From assembly GCA_002341805.1 (NCBI GenBank), contig DDOS01000042.1, positions 8,916-16,580 on the forward strand: DNA of 7,665 nucleotides, in the 5' to 3' direction. The translations under genes and the position numbers were made by a program. Below, one piece after another: positions 6,355 through 7,665 of this stretch; position 1 is the first letter of the stretch; every line of letters begins with the position of its first letter. A model generated the notes under the pieces. The model did not search any database. It had not been told where the DNA came from and saw only the letters and a program-made list of their open reading frames with translations. The DNA is from Aquificaceae bacterium UBA2488 (GTDB lineage Bacteria > Aquificota > Aquificia > Aquificales > Aquificaceae).

Positions 6355-7665
6355 ATGGATTATAGGATTGAAAAAGATACGATGGGTGAAATCAAAGTAT
6401 CTGCCGATAAGTATTGGGGTGCACAAACCCAAAGGTCTCTAACATATTTTAATATTTCAAAGGATATAATGCCAATGGAAGTAATAAAAGCGTTGGCTAT
6501 TATAAAAAAATCAGCAGCTATAGTAAACAATGAGCTTGGAAAATTAGATGAGCATAAGAAAGAGCTCATTGTAAAAGTGGCAGATGAGATATTAGAGGGT
6601 AAATTAGATGAGCATTTTCCACTTAGAATATGGCAAACAGGCTCTGGCACACAATCCAATATGAATGTAAACGAAGTTATAGCCAATAGAGCCGCCGAGC
6701 TTGTAGGTAAACCTCTTGGTTCCAAAGACCCCATACATCCAAACGATCATGTAAATATGTCCCAATCTTCCAACGATACATTTCCAACTGCCATGCATAT
6801 AGCAGCAGTTCAAGCTCTCCAAGATAGACTAATTCCTGCAATAGAGTATCTAAGAGATGCCCTAAAAGAAAAAGCTGAGGAGTTTAAAGATATTGTTAAA
6901 ATAGGAAGAACGCATCTTCAAGACGCAGTACCCATGACTCTTGGTCAGGAGTTTAACGGCTATGTCTATCAGTTAGAATCTGCTTTAGAACGTGTAAAGT
7001 CTGTTTTACCAGAGTTAAAAGAGTTAGGCATTGGAGCTACCGCAGTGGGTACTGGTCTCAACGCTCCAAAGGACTTTGACAAAAAGATGGTGGAAACCAT
7101 TTCAAAACTAACTAATATTAATTTTAAAGTATCAAAAAATAAATTTGCATTTTTAAGCTCTCATGATCCTTTTGTGATGGCAAGCGGAGCTTTGAAATCC
7201 TTAGCTGCGGCCTTGATGAAGATCGCCAACGATATAAGATGGCTTGGCTCTGGTCCAAGAGCAGGTATAGGAGAGCTTATACTTCCAGCCAACGAACCAG
7301 GATCTTCCATAATGCCTGGCAAAGTAAATCCCACCCAATCAGAGGCTATGACGATGGTATGCGTGCAAGTGATGGGCAATGACACTGCTATAGGATTTGC
7401 AGATTCCCAAGGAAACTTTGAGTTAAATGTGTTTAATCCAGTTATCATATTTAACTTCTTGAACTCTGTAAAACTATTAACAGATTCTATGAGATCCTTT
7501 GCAGATCATATGATAAAAGGCATAAAACCAAATATAAAGAAGATAAACGCTTATGTGCAAGAGTCTTTGATGCTGGTGACCGCTCTAAATCCTTACATAG
7601 GGTATGACAATGCTGCTAAAATAGCAAAAACCGCCCATGAGAAGGATATATCTTTAAAACAAGCG
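6355..7665 (+). CDS. fumC: Fumarate hydratase class II, N-terminal 437 residues (3' end outside window)
   Basis: FumC reversibly hydrates fumarate to L-malate (EC 4.2.1.2) as a homotetramer without an iron-sulfur cluster. It serves the citric acid cycle, or the reductive cycle if the host fixes carbon that way. The frame is open to the window edge. With a usual length of about 460-467 residues, only some 25-30 C-terminal residues are missing. Motifs are [17 protein letters not shown] (91-107); the HPND B-site loop (128-131); [13 protein letters not shown] (136-148); GRTHLQDA with the conserved His187 (184-191); and the superfamily signature [11 protein letters not shown] (316-326), whose Ser318 corresponds to the catalytic serine. 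The opening [24 protein letters not shown] is typical of class II fumarase and separates it from aspartase, adenylosuccinate lyase and ArgH. All active-site segments in view are intact. It is transcribed divergently from the dynamin-like operon. Confidence 0.97.
   Translation, partial: MDYRIEKDTMGEIKVSADKYWGAQTQRSLTYFNISKDIMPMEVIKALAIIKKSAAIVNNELGKLDEHKKELIVKVADEILEGKLDEHFPLRIWQTGSGTQSNMNVNEVIANRAAELVGKPLGSKDPIHPNDHVNMSQSSNDTFPTAMHIAAVQALQDRLIPAIEYLRDALKEKAEEFKDIVKIGRTHLQDAVPMTLGQEFNGYVYQLESALERVKSVLPELKELGIGATAVGTGLNAPKDFDKKMVETISKLTNINFKVSKNKFAFLSSHDPFVMASGALKSLAAALMKIANDIRWLGSGPRAGIGELILPANEPGSSIMPGKVNPTQSEAMTMVCVQVMGNDTAIGFADSQGNFELNVFNPVIIFNFLNSVKLLTDSMRSFADHMIKGIKPNIKKINAYVQESLMLVTALNPYIGYDNAAKIAKTAHEKDISLKQA
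6541..6615 (+). repeat. 15-nt direct repeat inside fumC
   Basis: AAATTAGATGAGCAT occurs at 6541-6555 and again at 6601-6615, exactly 60 nt apart and in frame. Both copies encode KLDEH (residues 63-67 and 83-87). The second copy corresponds to the conserved GKLDxHFPL segment of FumC, and the first lies in a less conserved helix. Confidence 0.85.

Noticed and set aside
6360..7448. Open frames on the minus strand within 6360-6822 and 7161-7448
   Set aside because: They are antisense to the clearly conserved fumC, have low-complexity or composition-driven translations and lack ribosome binding sites.

Overview
This is a chromosomal window of AT-rich bacterial DNA. Three housekeeping genes flank a two-gene cassette whose main product is a dynamin-family GTPase. 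The AT-rich codon use, the Lys/Glu/Ile-rich proteins and the style of ArgG and SMC suggest a low-GC thermophile, perhaps of the Aquificota (Hydrogenobaculum/Sulfurihydrogenibium type). That assignment is an impression from the proteins and not a search result. I see no IS element, integrase, tRNA, rRNA or CRISPR array, so the cassette does not look like a recent insertion.

Layout: positions 1-1547 (minus strand) hold the N-terminal 515 codons of the chromosome-segregation ATPase SMC, running off the left edge just as the hinge domain begins. Its ATG overlaps the stop of argG (1544-2746, minus) in an ATGA junction, so argG and smc form a translationally coupled pair. The 91-bp gap 2747-2838 carries a plausible argG promoter: TATAAT placed so that transcription would begin at or next to the ATG, preceded by a 10-bp tandem repeat of phased A-tracts. 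Next, still on the minus strand, come a 237-residue protein with a C-terminal two-helix membrane hairpin (2839-3552) and, 7 nt upstream of it, an 850-residue dynamin-like GTPase (3560-6112) with a strong Shine-Dalgarno. The gap 6113-6354 is a divergent regulatory region. On the plus strand, class II fumarase fumC starts at 6355 and runs off the right edge after 437 codons.

How the genes fit together: argG makes argininosuccinate from citrulline and aspartate, releasing fumarate indirectly through ArgH, and FumC interconverts fumarate and malate. This is a loose metabolic link only, since the two genes are transcribed divergently from opposite sides of the cassette. The dynamin-like GTPase and the two-TM protein are almost certainly one transcription unit (GTPase first). 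They probably act together at the cytoplasmic membrane: a GTP-driven, membrane-inserting stalk protein plus a small integral membrane partner. This pair is the least explained and most interesting content. The GTPase also carries a roughly 185-residue N-terminal alpha/beta domain that I do not recognise.
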